From positions 248,001-312,000 of the forward strand of contig JADJNH010000006.1 of assembly GCA_016714365.1 (NCBI GenBank): DNA of 64,000 nucleotides, in the 5' to 3' direction. The position numbers and the translations under genes are program-made. The notes beneath the pieces were generated by a model that saw only the letters and a list, made by a program, of their open reading frames with translations, did not search any database and was not told where the DNA came from. Shown here in pieces: positions 55,434-63,009 of this stretch (positions are counted from its first letter, which is position 1; the number at the start of each line of letters is the position of its first letter). Origin of the DNA: Candidatus Vicinibacter affinis. GTDB lineage: Bacteria; Bacteroidota; Bacteroidia; Chitinophagales; Saprospiraceae.

Positions 55434-57545
55434 TTAACTGATCTTGTTCCAACTCAAACCATCTTCTTCGGTGCTCAACAGTTTTCTCAACAATTGATTG
55501 GCCGGGTGAGATAACAATGGGTCTCTTTCCAGAACAGCTTCGGCCAGTTTTCGGGCTGCAATGAGAATATGGTTGTCCCTTACCACATCTGACACTTTCA
55601 GCTCCACCAGTCCGCTTTGTCTGGTGCCACTCAGGTCTCCGGGGCCTCTCAGACGCAGATCTTCTTCAGCAATTTTGAATCCATCATTGGTTTGACACAT
55701 AATGTCCATGCGGGCTTTGGATTCTACCCCCAGACGGTCTGCTGTCATCAGAATGCAATAGGATTGTTCCGCTCCACGCCCTACCCTACCTCTCAGCTGG
55801 TGCAATTGAGACAATCCAAAACGCTCGGCATTTTCGATGACCATCACGCTGGCATTAGGCACATTTACCCCTACTTCGATCACGGTTGTAGCAACCATGA
55901 TGTGGGATCTCCCCTCAGAAAATCTCCTCATCTCCATATCCTTGTCTGCGGGCTTAAGTTTGCCATGGACGACACTGATCCGGTATTGAGGCAAAGGGAA
56001 GAAAGTCAGGAGTTTTTCATATCCCATCTGAAGATTTTCAAGATCCACCTTTTCAGATTCTTCAATCAGCGGATACACAATGTAAATCTGACGCCCTTTG
56101 GCAATTTCTTCCCGCATGAATCTGATCAGCTCACTTCGGTGAATGTCCTTAATCTGCCTGGTATAAATCTCCTTACGGTTTGGTGGCAGTTCGTCTATCA
56201 CCGAAACTTCCAGGTCCCCGTAAATGGTCATGGCCAAAGTTCGGGGAATGGGAGTCGCGGTCATGACCAGAATATGGGGCGGTAGGTCTTTGGATTTGGC
56301 CCATAGTTTGGATCGTTGCGCCACACCAAACCGATGTTGTTCATCGATGACTACCAAACCAAGATTATTGAATTTAACCTTATCTTCAATTAATGCGTGC
56401 GTACCGATGGCAAATGCAATTTGACCCGATTCAAGTCCTTCAAGGGCTTCGCGCCTGTCCTTGCCTTTAACTGTTGAAGTCAGCAAACAAATTCTTATAG
56501 ACAATCCATTCAGCAGGTCTTTGAAAGATTTAAAGTGTTGGTTGGCCAATACTTCAGTGGGCGCCATGATGCAAGCCTGAAATCCATTTCCTGCGGCGAT
56601 CAGCATGATCATTAATGCAACAATGGTTTTACCGCTTCCTACATCCCCTTGCAGTAAGCGATTCATTTGTTTTCCGGACTTGAGATCGTGGTGGATTTCG
56701 CGGATGACACGTTTTTGGGCTTCTGTTAATTGAAAAGGCAATTTCTCCTGATAAAACTGATCAAAAAGTTCACCCAATAGTTGAAATTTGAATCCACCAC
56801 CCACGAGGTGACGCTGGATTTTGGCCGAGATGATTTTGAGTTGAAAACTGAGGAGCTCTTCAAACCTGAATCGCTCCTGTGCCTTCCTTATTTGGTCCTG
56901 ATGAGTGGGAAAATGAATCAGTCGAAGACTTTCCTGCCTTCCCAAAAGTTTGAATTTGGTGCGAACGTATTCAGGAAGATTTTCTTCAACGGCCTGAAGG
57001 TCAAATGATGCAAAAGCCGACTCTACAATTCTCTTGATGCCCTTACTGTCCAGGCCAGCAGCAGCCAATGCTTCTCCACTGGAATAGACCGGTTCGAACC
57101 GAGCTGCATTGGGCTTGATCTGGGTGGGGTCATATTCCTCAAACTCAGGATGAGAAATACTAAAACCATAGGCTGATTTCTGCACTTTGCCATAAATCTG
57201 GTAGGTCTTTCCGGCTAAAAAATGGTCCTCCACCCATTTTTGTGACCTAAACCAAACCAATTCAAGAGCTCCGGTAGCATCTTTGACAGCAGCAACCAAC
57301 GGTTTACCTCTTCCCTGACCACGATCCCCCATGCGTATCGCCTGAACCCTCAATTGGACCCATTGTCCGTCGAATTCAATGTCTTTGATCTGGTGTATCT
57401 GAGTTTTATCAATGTATCGAAATGGGAAATAGAATAGCAAGCCTTGTACATCCTGAATGTTTAGCTGTTTGCGCAGGAGTGCACCCCTTTGAGGGCCTAC
57501 CCCTTTCAGATATTCAATCGCACTGTCGGGTTTAAGAAAACTCAT
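55434..57545 (-). CDS. recG: ATP-dependent DNA helicase RecG
   Basis: The 703-residue protein has the N-terminal wedge/OB-fold domain (LKGVGPQRGALLRKQLNI, then VQLRVQAIRMGDRGQGRG) and the helicase with Walker A (QGDVGSGKTIVAL), DEQH box (LVVIDEQHRFG), TATPIPRTLAM, and QLRGRVGRG. The C-terminal GPGDLSGTRQSGL is also conserved. It remodels stalled forks and Holliday junctions. It is divergent from rbfA with a 129-bp gap. Length is normal for Bacteroidota RecG. Confidence 0.96.
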   Translation of the reverse strand: MSFLKPDSAIEYLKGVGPQRGALLRKQLNIQDVQGLLFYFPFRYIDKTQIHQIKDIEFDGQWVQLRVQAIRMGDRGQGRGKPLVAAVKDATGALELVWFRSQKWVEDHFLAGKTYQIYGKVQKSAYGFSISHPEFEEYDPTQIKPNAARFEPVYSSGEALAAAGLDSKGIKRIVESAFASFDLQAVEENLPEYVRTKFKLLGRQESLRLIHFPTHQDQIRKAQERFRFEELLSFQLKIISAKIQRHLVGGGFKFQLLGELFDQFYQEKLPFQLTEAQKRVIREIHHDLKSGKQMNRLLQGDVGSGKTIVALMIMLIAAGNGFQACIMAPTEVLANQHFKSFKDLLNGLSIRICLLTSTVKGKDRREALEGLESGQIAFAIGTHALIEDKVKFNNLGLVVIDEQHRFGVAQRSKLWAKSKDLPPHILVMTATPIPRTLAMTIYGDLEVSVIDELPPNRKEIYTRQIKDIHRSELIRFMREEIAKGRQIYIVYPLIEESEKVDLENLQMGYEKLLTFFPLPQYRISVVHGKLKPADKDMEMRRFSEGRSHIMVATTVIEVGVNVPNASVMVIENAERFGLSQLHQLRGRVGRGAEQSYCILMTADRLGVESKARMDIMCQTNDGFKIAEEDLRLRGPGDLSGTRQSGLVELKVSDVVRDNHILIAARKLAEAVLERDPLLSHPANQLLRKLLSTEEDGLSWNKIS

Positions 57546-57674
57546 TTTATTTCTGCGTGCAAAATAAGCTTAAGCCTTAGACAAATTACAAATTTCGGGT
57601 ATGAATTTGATTATTCCCTACCTTTACGCATCCAATAACAATACCCTTTAGAGAAATTCGTTAAATCCGATATC

Positions 57675-58043
57675 ATGGAAACCATAAGACAAAAACAGGT
57701 TGCTGAGTTGATTCGAAGGAATTTCAGTATGGTCCTTTCTTCTGAGGGAAAGTACATTTATGAAGACGCTATGGTTACGGTTACCGGTGTTAAGATGAGT
57801 CCGGACATGAGCCTTGCCAAAATTTATGTATCCATTTACAATTATGAGAACAAACAGGAGGTGATCCTGATGATGGAAGAGCACTATGCACGTTTAAAAC
57901 AGGCGATGCATCAAAGGTTGAAGAAACAGCTTCGACTTATGCCTGAGTTTCGTTTTTACCTGGATGAAACGCTGGACGAAGTATATCGTCTGGAGGCACT
58001 GTTTAAGAAACTCCATGAAGAAAAGCAATTCGGAGAAGAGTAA
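57675..58043 (+). CDS. rbfA: 30S ribosome-binding factor A
   Basis: The 122-residue protein has the RbfA KH-like fold: QVAELIRRNFSMVL, MVTVTGVKMSPDMSLAKIYVS, LKKQLRLMPEFRFYLDETLDEVYRLE. It helps mature the 5' end of 16S rRNA and is needed in the cold. TACCTTTA near 57620 is a one-mismatch -7 box. It is not next to infB or truB as in many other bacteria. Confidence 0.94.
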   Translation: METIRQKQVAELIRRNFSMVLSSEGKYIYEDAMVTVTGVKMSPDMSLAKIYVSIYNYENKQEVILMMEEHYARLKQAMHQRLKKQLRLMPEFRFYLDETLDEVYRLEALFKKLHEEKQFGEE

Positions 58044-58343
58044 TTGTTTTACCCATTTATTTTATTCAATAGCATCCATCTTCTGATTCAAGTTAAAGAA
58101 TCATTTATAAATTATTCATGAATTTTGGTTGGATATTAGATTTCAAAAAATTGAAAGCAAATTTTTTTGAATTAAAATCATGAACGGATAAAAGCCAATG
58201 TTGGTTTTTAAAAAACCAAATAACATTTTCTGGGTCAAGTCAAAAATTTGGGGAGAAACCAGTTTTGCGGACCCCGTTTTTCACTAAAGTTGTCCTAAGT
58301 TCCATCCTTTTATTCACATTGTTCTTTTTTGTCTCTTAAGTAA

Positions 58344-59663
58344 CTACATTTCAACTATCTGTAAACCAAGGTTTTTAGCTTGTCGTTTTAACTTCTTAAT
58401 TTGATTTTCTTTAAACCCATCCATATATTTTTCGATTGGTATTGGGTTAAATTTAACCCTTTCTTTTATCATTTTATAAAAAATAGCCGCAATTTTTCTT
58501 GCAGTCGCAACAATTGCTTTTGGCGCCCCATTTTTTGCTTTTATACGATTATAAAACATCGCTAACCAATTTTTGCTACGCTGTATGGCAAACGCCGCCA
58601 TTCTAAATATTTGACCTGCGTGGTTTTTCTTTTTTGGAATCCGACTACTTAATACTTTCCCTCCTGATATTTTATTATTCGGGGCTAAGTTTAACCATGA
58701 TGTAAAGTGTTTTACCGTTGGCCATTTACTCATATCTAATCCGACTTCGCTTATAATTTCTATAGCATTTGTTTCCGTAATCCCAAAAATTTCTGCTAAA
58801 TCCGTCCCCGTTAGTTCGTACAACATTTCCTTTCCGTTAAAATTCAAATTATTTTTATTACTCTTTTCTTTTTTTGGGGCTCCACAAATGTATCTACTCG
58901 GATTTTTCACGAAGATGCTCTTCTATTTTAGCATCGCATTCCTTTAGCTTAGCATGATAGAATTGATATATTGAATAACTTTGCTCTAGTTCAAAAACGT
59001 GTTCTTCTTTCCAAACCCCCGTTAAGGATTTTATAATACCCTCTTTTTTATGAGCTCTAATTCTACTATCGCAACAAGATGCTAATATCTCTGCGTTTCG
59101 TTCACCAGCTATGATGGATTTTATGATCTCTTGTCCAGATTTACCTGTAATATCCGCAATAACATGTTGTATTTTAATATTCATTTGTTCTAAAGCTTTA
59201 TGCATCATGCGAATATGTGTAGCTGACATTTCAATTAAATTTTTCGATGACGCATATATGCTCTTAATTTACGAGTAAACTTATCGGGTTGAAAACTTGC
59301 AGATAATAATCCGCAACTGTGTAATTGACGTATCCAATCAGCATCGCTAACATCTGTTTTCTTTCCTCTTACATTTTTTACATGTTTAGCTGTAACTAAT
59401 ACAACATCAAAACCCGCATCTTCTAATACTAAAAATAAACTTACCCAGTAAATACCGGTAGCCTCCATAGCAACTGTATCTACTTTGCATTCTTTTAAAA
59501 ACACAACTAGGGCGTGTAAGTCTTCAGTAAAGGCGCCAAAGGCTCTTATTGGTTTTTCAGTGGATTCAGGATTAACTGCTACATAATGTTCTTTGCTTGA
59601 TATATCTATACCTGCCGCGTTAGGATAAATAATCGGAAATGCTTTTGTTTTTTTTTCTTTCAT
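58344..59663 (-). pseudogene. IS110-family transposase, frameshifted (copy 1)
   Basis: Three frames form one protein of about 440 residues. The first (59663-59235) is the RuvC-like DEDD domain: AAGIDISSKEHYVAV with the first Asp, VAMEATGIYW with Glu, and KKTDVSDADWI. The second (59229-58894) is the coiled-coil middle. The third (58910-58344) is the Transposase_20 domain with its catalytic-Ser segment (NFNGKEMLYELTG, LAPNNKISGGKVLSS). Breaks lie at an A5 run (59240-59244), at a base missing near 58899 compared with copy 2, and at an A7 run (about 58868). The last is shared with copy 2 and is discussed as a finding. This copy is unlikely to be active as read. Confidence 0.85.
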
Positions 59664-59692
59664 TTTCTTAAAATTTTAAAGTGAATAAAACG

Positions 59693-59852
59693 AAAGCAGT
59701 GTTAAGGTTCTGAGTAATTATCGTATAAGCTCTTAAACGGGGTTTCGCCAAAGGCGAACCACCAAAATGGATTGTCATTCAAAGAACACTACCAAACTTG
59801 ATAAGGGGCTGCGAGCACCATAACAAAAAACGGTTTTTGTAAACACTGCTTT
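59693..59852 (-). ncRNA. Candidate bridge RNA of the IS110 element
   Basis: The 5' non-coding side of the transposase contains a 160-nt segment closed by a perfect 11-bp inverted repeat: AAAGCAGTGTT at 59693-59703 and AACACTGCTTT at 59842-59852. Inside is a strong hairpin (TTCGCC/GGCGAA around a 3-base loop, 59744-59758) plus less-structured loops. Position, size and strand fit the bridge RNAs of IS110-group elements, which pair with donor and target DNA through two loops. I cannot define the guides without the exact insertion site. It is not a coding region: all frames are short. Confidence 0.5.
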
Positions 59853-59882
59853 ACATCTCGCAAGTTACTTTAAAGGATTGAG

Positions 59883-59894
59883 AGCGGAGCCGCT
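59883..59894. repeat. Perfect short palindrome (AGCGGAGCCGCT)
   Basis: AGCGG pairs with CCGCT around a 2-base loop, or as a 12-bp near-palindrome. It lies between the candidate bridge RNA and the 50-bp dispersed repeat, near the 5' end of IS copy 1. Confidence 0.5.
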
Positions 59895-59910
59895 GTTATA
59901 AACTTGATAC

Positions 59911-59960
59911 AAAAAAGAACCAAAAAAAATCAAGGCTGTTTTCATTTCTTAACGCTAAAA
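59911..59960. repeat. 50-bp dispersed repeat, copy 1
   Basis: This AT-rich 50-bp sequence (with CAAGGCTGTTTTCATTTC at its centre) is repeated without change at 62897-62947. It lies at the 5' boundary of IS110 copy 1. After it comes GATCTAACCCATATAATG and TATTAGAATTTC, which resemble the left arm of the inverted-repeat unit at 62717. Confidence 0.75.
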
Positions 59961-60051
59961 CTGATCTAACCCATATAATGTATTAGAATTTCTATTCCAA
60001 GTCAAAGAAATTCAGCTTTCGCTGTTTCGTTAAATACAAGTATTTCCTCAT

Positions 60052-60125
60052 GCCGCTTTCGCGGTTCCTTTCCTTGAAGCACTGTCGTGCTTCATTCCGC
60101 TTTGCGGAAATCGGTCAGTCATCCA
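60052..60125. repeat. Triple-hairpin repeat, unit 1
   Basis: The 74-bp unit contains three back-to-back hairpins: CCGC-TTTC-GCGG, GAAGCAC-TGTC-GTGCTTC and TTCCGC-TTT-GCGGAA. A fourth small hairpin, CAGC-TTTC-GCTG, lies 40 bp before it. Unit 2 at 60169-60242 differs at only a few positions, mostly in the spacers and not in the stems. It lies in a 773-bp stretch without genes between IS110 copy 1 and the sigma-factor operon. Confidence 0.85.
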
Positions 60126-60168
60126 TTAGCTAATTAGCTAATTTTCAAATTCTCTAATTTCCTCGTTA

Positions 60169-60242
60169 GCCGCTTTCGCGGTTCCTTCACTTGAAGCACT
60201 GTCGTGCTTCATTCCGCTTTGCGGAAATCGTTCAGTCATCCA
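60169..60242. repeat. Triple-hairpin repeat, unit 2
   Basis: A near-identical copy of the 74-bp unit at 60052. The two units are separated by 43 bp that include two copies of the octamer TAATTAGC, like the repeat between korA and korB. Confidence 0.85.
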
Positions 60243-60318
60243 GTTATTAAGTTGCTTAATTTCTTCTTAATCCCTATAAAATTTACCCGACTCCATTTTC
60301 TGGCTGCATATAATGAAA

Positions 60319-60340
60319 GATCCCCAAACAAATGGGGATC
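60319..60340 (-). terminator. Intrinsic terminator of the sigma-factor operon
   Basis: GATCCCC pairs with GGGGATC around an 8-base loop. On the minus strand it is followed by TTTCATTATATG. It lies about 97 bp past the stop of the membrane-barrel gene at 60437. Confidence 0.6.
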
Positions 60341-60436
60341 ACAAACACTACCCTAAATTTAGAAAAATGATTAGTTAGTTCTTCAAACAGGTCTTTGAAA
60401 ATTGACCTGAACTATTTTTTTTAGTTCAGCCAGGAA

Positions 60437-61981
60437 CTACAAACGTTTAAGTATTCCAAAACTCCACAACAATTGATTGTATTTATCGGCGTTTGGACCG
60501 AATCCATTTTGGTTCAGCATTCTTTTAAACTGGACATTCGTAAATACATTCATGTCCGGTCGTAAAACATAAGTTAATCTCGAACCCAAAATTAAATTAG
60601 CAAATGAATTGTCACTAAAACTATCGTCCTGGGTGAGTCCATGTATGTAGGATTTGTTATCCAGCAATGATTCTTTCGGAATATTCGAGATGCCCTGGGT
60701 CGAATTTTTATCTGCAGTTTCTTTTACAAAATCAAAACGGGTATCCACACAAGCCGTAATGGACATTCCTCCCGAAGAACTCATTTCCCAAGGTCCTGAC
60801 TTCAACCATTTGAGATGAATGAGTACAGGAAGATCGATGAGTGAATAATTAGCCTGAACAAATCGTTTTTGGAAGTAGCCTGTTACCAGATTGCCATAAA
60901 TATTTTTGATACCCGGTTTATTGCTTAGAAATGCATAAGTGACTCCTGTTTCCAGCAGCCACCTTTGATGATCGAAAAGGACAGATAATCCTCCGACATA
61001 AGCCGAGCCAATCGAATTCCTGGAAGCCAGGTTCAAATGGACATCTTTGGGTGTCGCAATAAAATTTATGCCTCCTCCTGCAAAACCCTGTATCCAATAT
61101 GCGGTAGTTGCAGATTCAGCCATTTTTTTTATTCCCGGCAAGGCAAAGCTCACAGGTAAATCCATGATTGAAATACCCGATTGATGAGCACTTGCTGACA
61201 ATGTTTCAAGTTGAATAAGCTCCCTCTTAATAATTTCATCAGACACTTCTGTAGCCGTGGAACCATCAGGAATCATTTCCTTGTGAGGACCAGCTGGCGG
61301 AGCTTCTATAACTTTGTCTATAGAAGATTCTGATTGAGAAGATTCTTCAGCGGGGAGGTTGGAAGGAAGGACTTCAGTGGTATTGTCCTCTGATTTATTT
61401 TTATCCAGTAAACTGCCTGGAATAATTTCTTTCGTGGCAACAGTCACACTTGCCTTGTGAGCGGAAGATTGTTTTTTGGGTGAGCGAATTTTTGTTGAGG
61501 AAGCTTTAGGTGCATTTACAAATTCTGTTTTAGTATTTTTAAGATTGGAATTCTTAATTTCAACAGATTCTTCAGCGGCAGATTTTTCGACAGATGCAAT
61601 TCCCAAAGTTGATGAAGCCGTTTGACCGGAAGCGATCTTATTTTTTTCTGAACGATAATTGATTACTTCGGGTACCACAATACTGTCCACTGTCCAAATC
61701 AACAACAAGATAATGACGGATTCAAGAACGCGTGTCGTAAGAATTTTGCGACGACGCTGGCGAAATATGATTTGTTTTTGATGGTAGGCTTGCCATTCAG
61801 CACCCGGAATGTGTGTCTCTGCAGCCTTTAATTTTTCACGTATGGATTGATCAAAATTTTGATTGGCTTTGTCGGCTTCCTGTAACCGCCCTTTCATTGC
61901 AGACCAATCAGGTTTTACATCTTTTGGTGTATACTGATTCAAACTTTCTTTGATCCACTGATCAAACTGATTATTTTCCAT
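60437..61981 (-). CDS. Membrane-spanning protein with beta-barrel-like C-terminal domain, ECF sigma partner
   Basis: From ATG 61981 the protein has 514 residues (an ATG three codons earlier is less likely). Residues 1-85 are charged and cytoplasmic-like with repeated segments such as FDQWIKESLNQY and FDQSIREKLKAAE; a membrane helix follows (VIILLLIWTVDSIVV, about 92-106), then about 170 Ser/Lys/Glu-rich residues, and a C-terminal domain of about 220 residues with the amphipathic strands of an outer-membrane beta-barrel (WIQGFAGGGINFIAT, SAYVGGLSVLFDHQRWLLETGVTYAF). It starts inside the end of the sigma gene (11-bp overlap), so it is translationally coupled. An anti-sigma function of the N-terminus is inferred. 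Confidence 0.75.
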   Translation of the reverse strand: MENNQFDQWIKESLNQYTPKDVKPDWSAMKGRLQEADKANQNFDQSIREKLKAAETHIPGAEWQAYHQKQIIFRQRRRKILTTRVLESVIILLLIWTVDSIVVPEVINYRSEKNKIASGQTASSTLGIASVEKSAAEESVEIKNSNLKNTKTEFVNAPKASSTKIRSPKKQSSAHKASVTVATKEIIPGSLLDKNKSEDNTTEVLPSNLPAEESSQSESSIDKVIEAPPAGPHKEMIPDGSTATEVSDEIIKRELIQLETLSASAHQSGISIMDLPVSFALPGIKKMAESATTAYWIQGFAGGGINFIATPKDVHLNLASRNSIGSAYVGGLSVLFDHQRWLLETGVTYAFLSNKPGIKNIYGNLVTGYFQKRFVQANYSLIDLPVLIHLKWLKSGPWEMSSSGGMSITACVDTRFDFVKETADKNSTQGISNIPKESLLDNKSYIHGLTQDDSFSDNSFANLILGSRLTYVLRPDMNVFTNVQFKRMLNQNGFGPNADKYNQLLWSFGILKRL

Positions 61982-62525
61982 GGTCCACATTTAAAAGTTC
62001 TCTAAGTTTTTGTCGTGCTTTAACCAGGTTTGATCGTGAAGTACTTTCTGTGATTCCAAGAATGTCCGCAATTTCTTTATGTGAATAACCTTCGATGATG
62101 TAAAGGTTGAATACTGACCTGTAGGTTAAGGAAAGTTTTTGAACTGCCTTCATCACTTCCTCCAAAGTGAGTGCATCAACAGGACTCGAAGAGCCATGAT
62201 TGATGTGTTGTGCTTCGTCAAGATCAGTGGTTTGTCTTCTGCTTTTAGACCGGTAATAGTCTATGCTGGTATTGACCACAATACGTCTCATCCAGGCTGT
62301 CAGAGAAGTATTGGGAACATAGGAACTTATGTTGGTGAAGATCTTGAAAAAACCATCGTGAAGAATGTCCAGTGCATCTTCCTGATTGGCTGCATACCGC
62401 ATACAGACTACCAGCAACTGCCTGTAATTGTCTTCATAGATTTTTTGCTGAGCCCACTCTTCCTTTCTGATACAGGCTTGTATCAGTTCGGATTCAGAAG
62501 ATAATATGCTAAGGCTTAAGTCCAT
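61971..62525 (-). CDS. ECF-type RNA polymerase sigma factor
   Basis: This 184-residue protein has sigma region 2 (YAANQEDALDILHDGFFKIF, SLTAWMRRIVVNTSIDYYR) and region 4 (LSLTYRSVFNLYIIEGYSHK followed by EIADILGITESTSRSNLVKAR), with no region 3. It directs polymerase to a small set of promoters, and is probably held by the partner protein encoded just after it. No obvious own promoter could be identified in the 84 bp before the repeat at 62610. Confidence 0.93.
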   Translation of the reverse strand: MDLSLSILSSESELIQACIRKEEWAQQKIYEDNYRQLLVVCMRYAANQEDALDILHDGFFKIFTNISSYVPNTSLTAWMRRIVVNTSIDYYRSKSRRQTTDLDEAQHINHGSSSPVDALTLEEVMKAVQKLSLTYRSVFNLYIIEGYSHKEIADILGITESTSRSNLVKARQKLRELLNVDHGK

Positions 62526-62609
62526 AAAGAATGGCTAAATAATTTAAAGGGATAACGCAGGATGAGGTGATTCGCTGCCTAAGGTAACACAAATTGAGTG
62601 TTAAATATT
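62526..62609. other. Short leader upstream of the sigma-factor operon
   Basis: This stretch lies between the sigma-factor start codon and the solo IS module. It should contain the operon promoter, but no TAnnTTTG is seen. The 594 bp from 62526 to 63119 contain only repeats, listed separately. Confidence 0.4.
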
Positions 62610-62714
62610 TTGGCTCAAGGTAAAAATTTGGGGAGGAACCGGTTTGGCGGACCCCGTTATTCATTAAAGTTGTCCTAAATTCCAACGTTTTATGATTGTT
62701 CTTTTTTGTCTTAA
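62610..62714. repeat. Solo copy of the IS110 3' module
   Basis: The stretch from GGCTCAAGGTAAAAATTTGG to TTCTTTTTTGTCTTA is about 85 percent identical by eye to the DNA between the IS110 transposase stop and the flank in copy 1 (58231-58330) and copy 2 (63010-63110). Here it is not followed by a transposase but directly by the inverted-repeat unit at 62717. It could be a leftover of a deleted IS copy, or the repeat into which IS110 inserts. Confidence 0.75.
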
Positions 62715-62716
62715 TA

Positions 62717-62896
62717 AACCCATTCTATGCATTAGAATTTCTATTCCAAGTCAAAACACCTTCAAATACAAGCACTTCCTCGATTTTTCTCCTGCACCAT
62801 AGAATCCACTATGATTTGTCAAAAAATCTTGCGGGAGCACTTGTCTTTTTTGGTCTTTTGCCTTTCATAACGAAACCCTAATGCATAGTATGGGTT
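62717..62896. repeat. 180-bp unit bounded by 19-bp inverted repeats
   Basis: The arms AACCCATTCTATGCATTAG (62717-62735) and CTAATGCATAGTATGGGTT (62878-62896) pair with one mismatch. Inside is a small hairpin CATAG-AATCCA-CTATG. The left arm and the next 20 bp recur at 59968-60005, beside IS copy 1. The form is MITE-like, but no transposase with matching ends is in the window and no target duplication is visible. Confidence 0.65.
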
Positions 62897-62947
62897 AAAA
62901 AAAGAACCAAAAAAAATCAAGGCTGTTTTCATTTCTTAACGCTAAAA
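62897..62947. repeat. 50-bp dispersed repeat, copy 2
   Basis: Identical over 50 bp with 59911-59960. Here it directly follows the right arm of the inverted-repeat unit and precedes a 60-bp unique stretch before IS copy 2. Confidence 0.75.
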
Positions 62948-63009
62948 TGAAAAAGGCCGGGATGAATTTCTCTTTCGATATCTATATGATGAGGTATCGA
63001 AATCTATTT

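Larger units (their letters stand above)
58231..59960 (-). mobile_element. IS110-family insertion sequence, copy 1
   Basis: The element includes a frameshifted DEDD transposase (58344-59663), about 110 bp of conserved 3' DNA also found next to copy 2 (63010-63119) and alone (62610-62714), and about 300 bp of 5' non-coding DNA. It lacks terminal inverted repeats, as expected for IS110. The long 5' non-coding side, rather than 3', fits the IS110 group rather than the IS1111 group. The ends are estimates: the 3' side from the shared module, the 5' side from the 50-bp repeat at 59911-59960 that recurs at 62897-62947. Confidence 0.7.

Noticed and set aside
55617..56285. Plus-strand ORF of 222 residues
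   Set aside because: It is an opposite-strand shadow of recG, which is intact there.
60052..60242. Integron attC sites
   Set aside because: The units contain three separate perfect hairpins rather than one long imperfect stem, there is no gene cassette between them, and no integron integrase is seen.
62717..62896. A structured ncRNA or riboswitch upstream of the sigma operon
   Set aside because: No known riboswitch pattern is seen and the arms recur beside IS110 copy 1, so a mobile repeat is the simpler reading.
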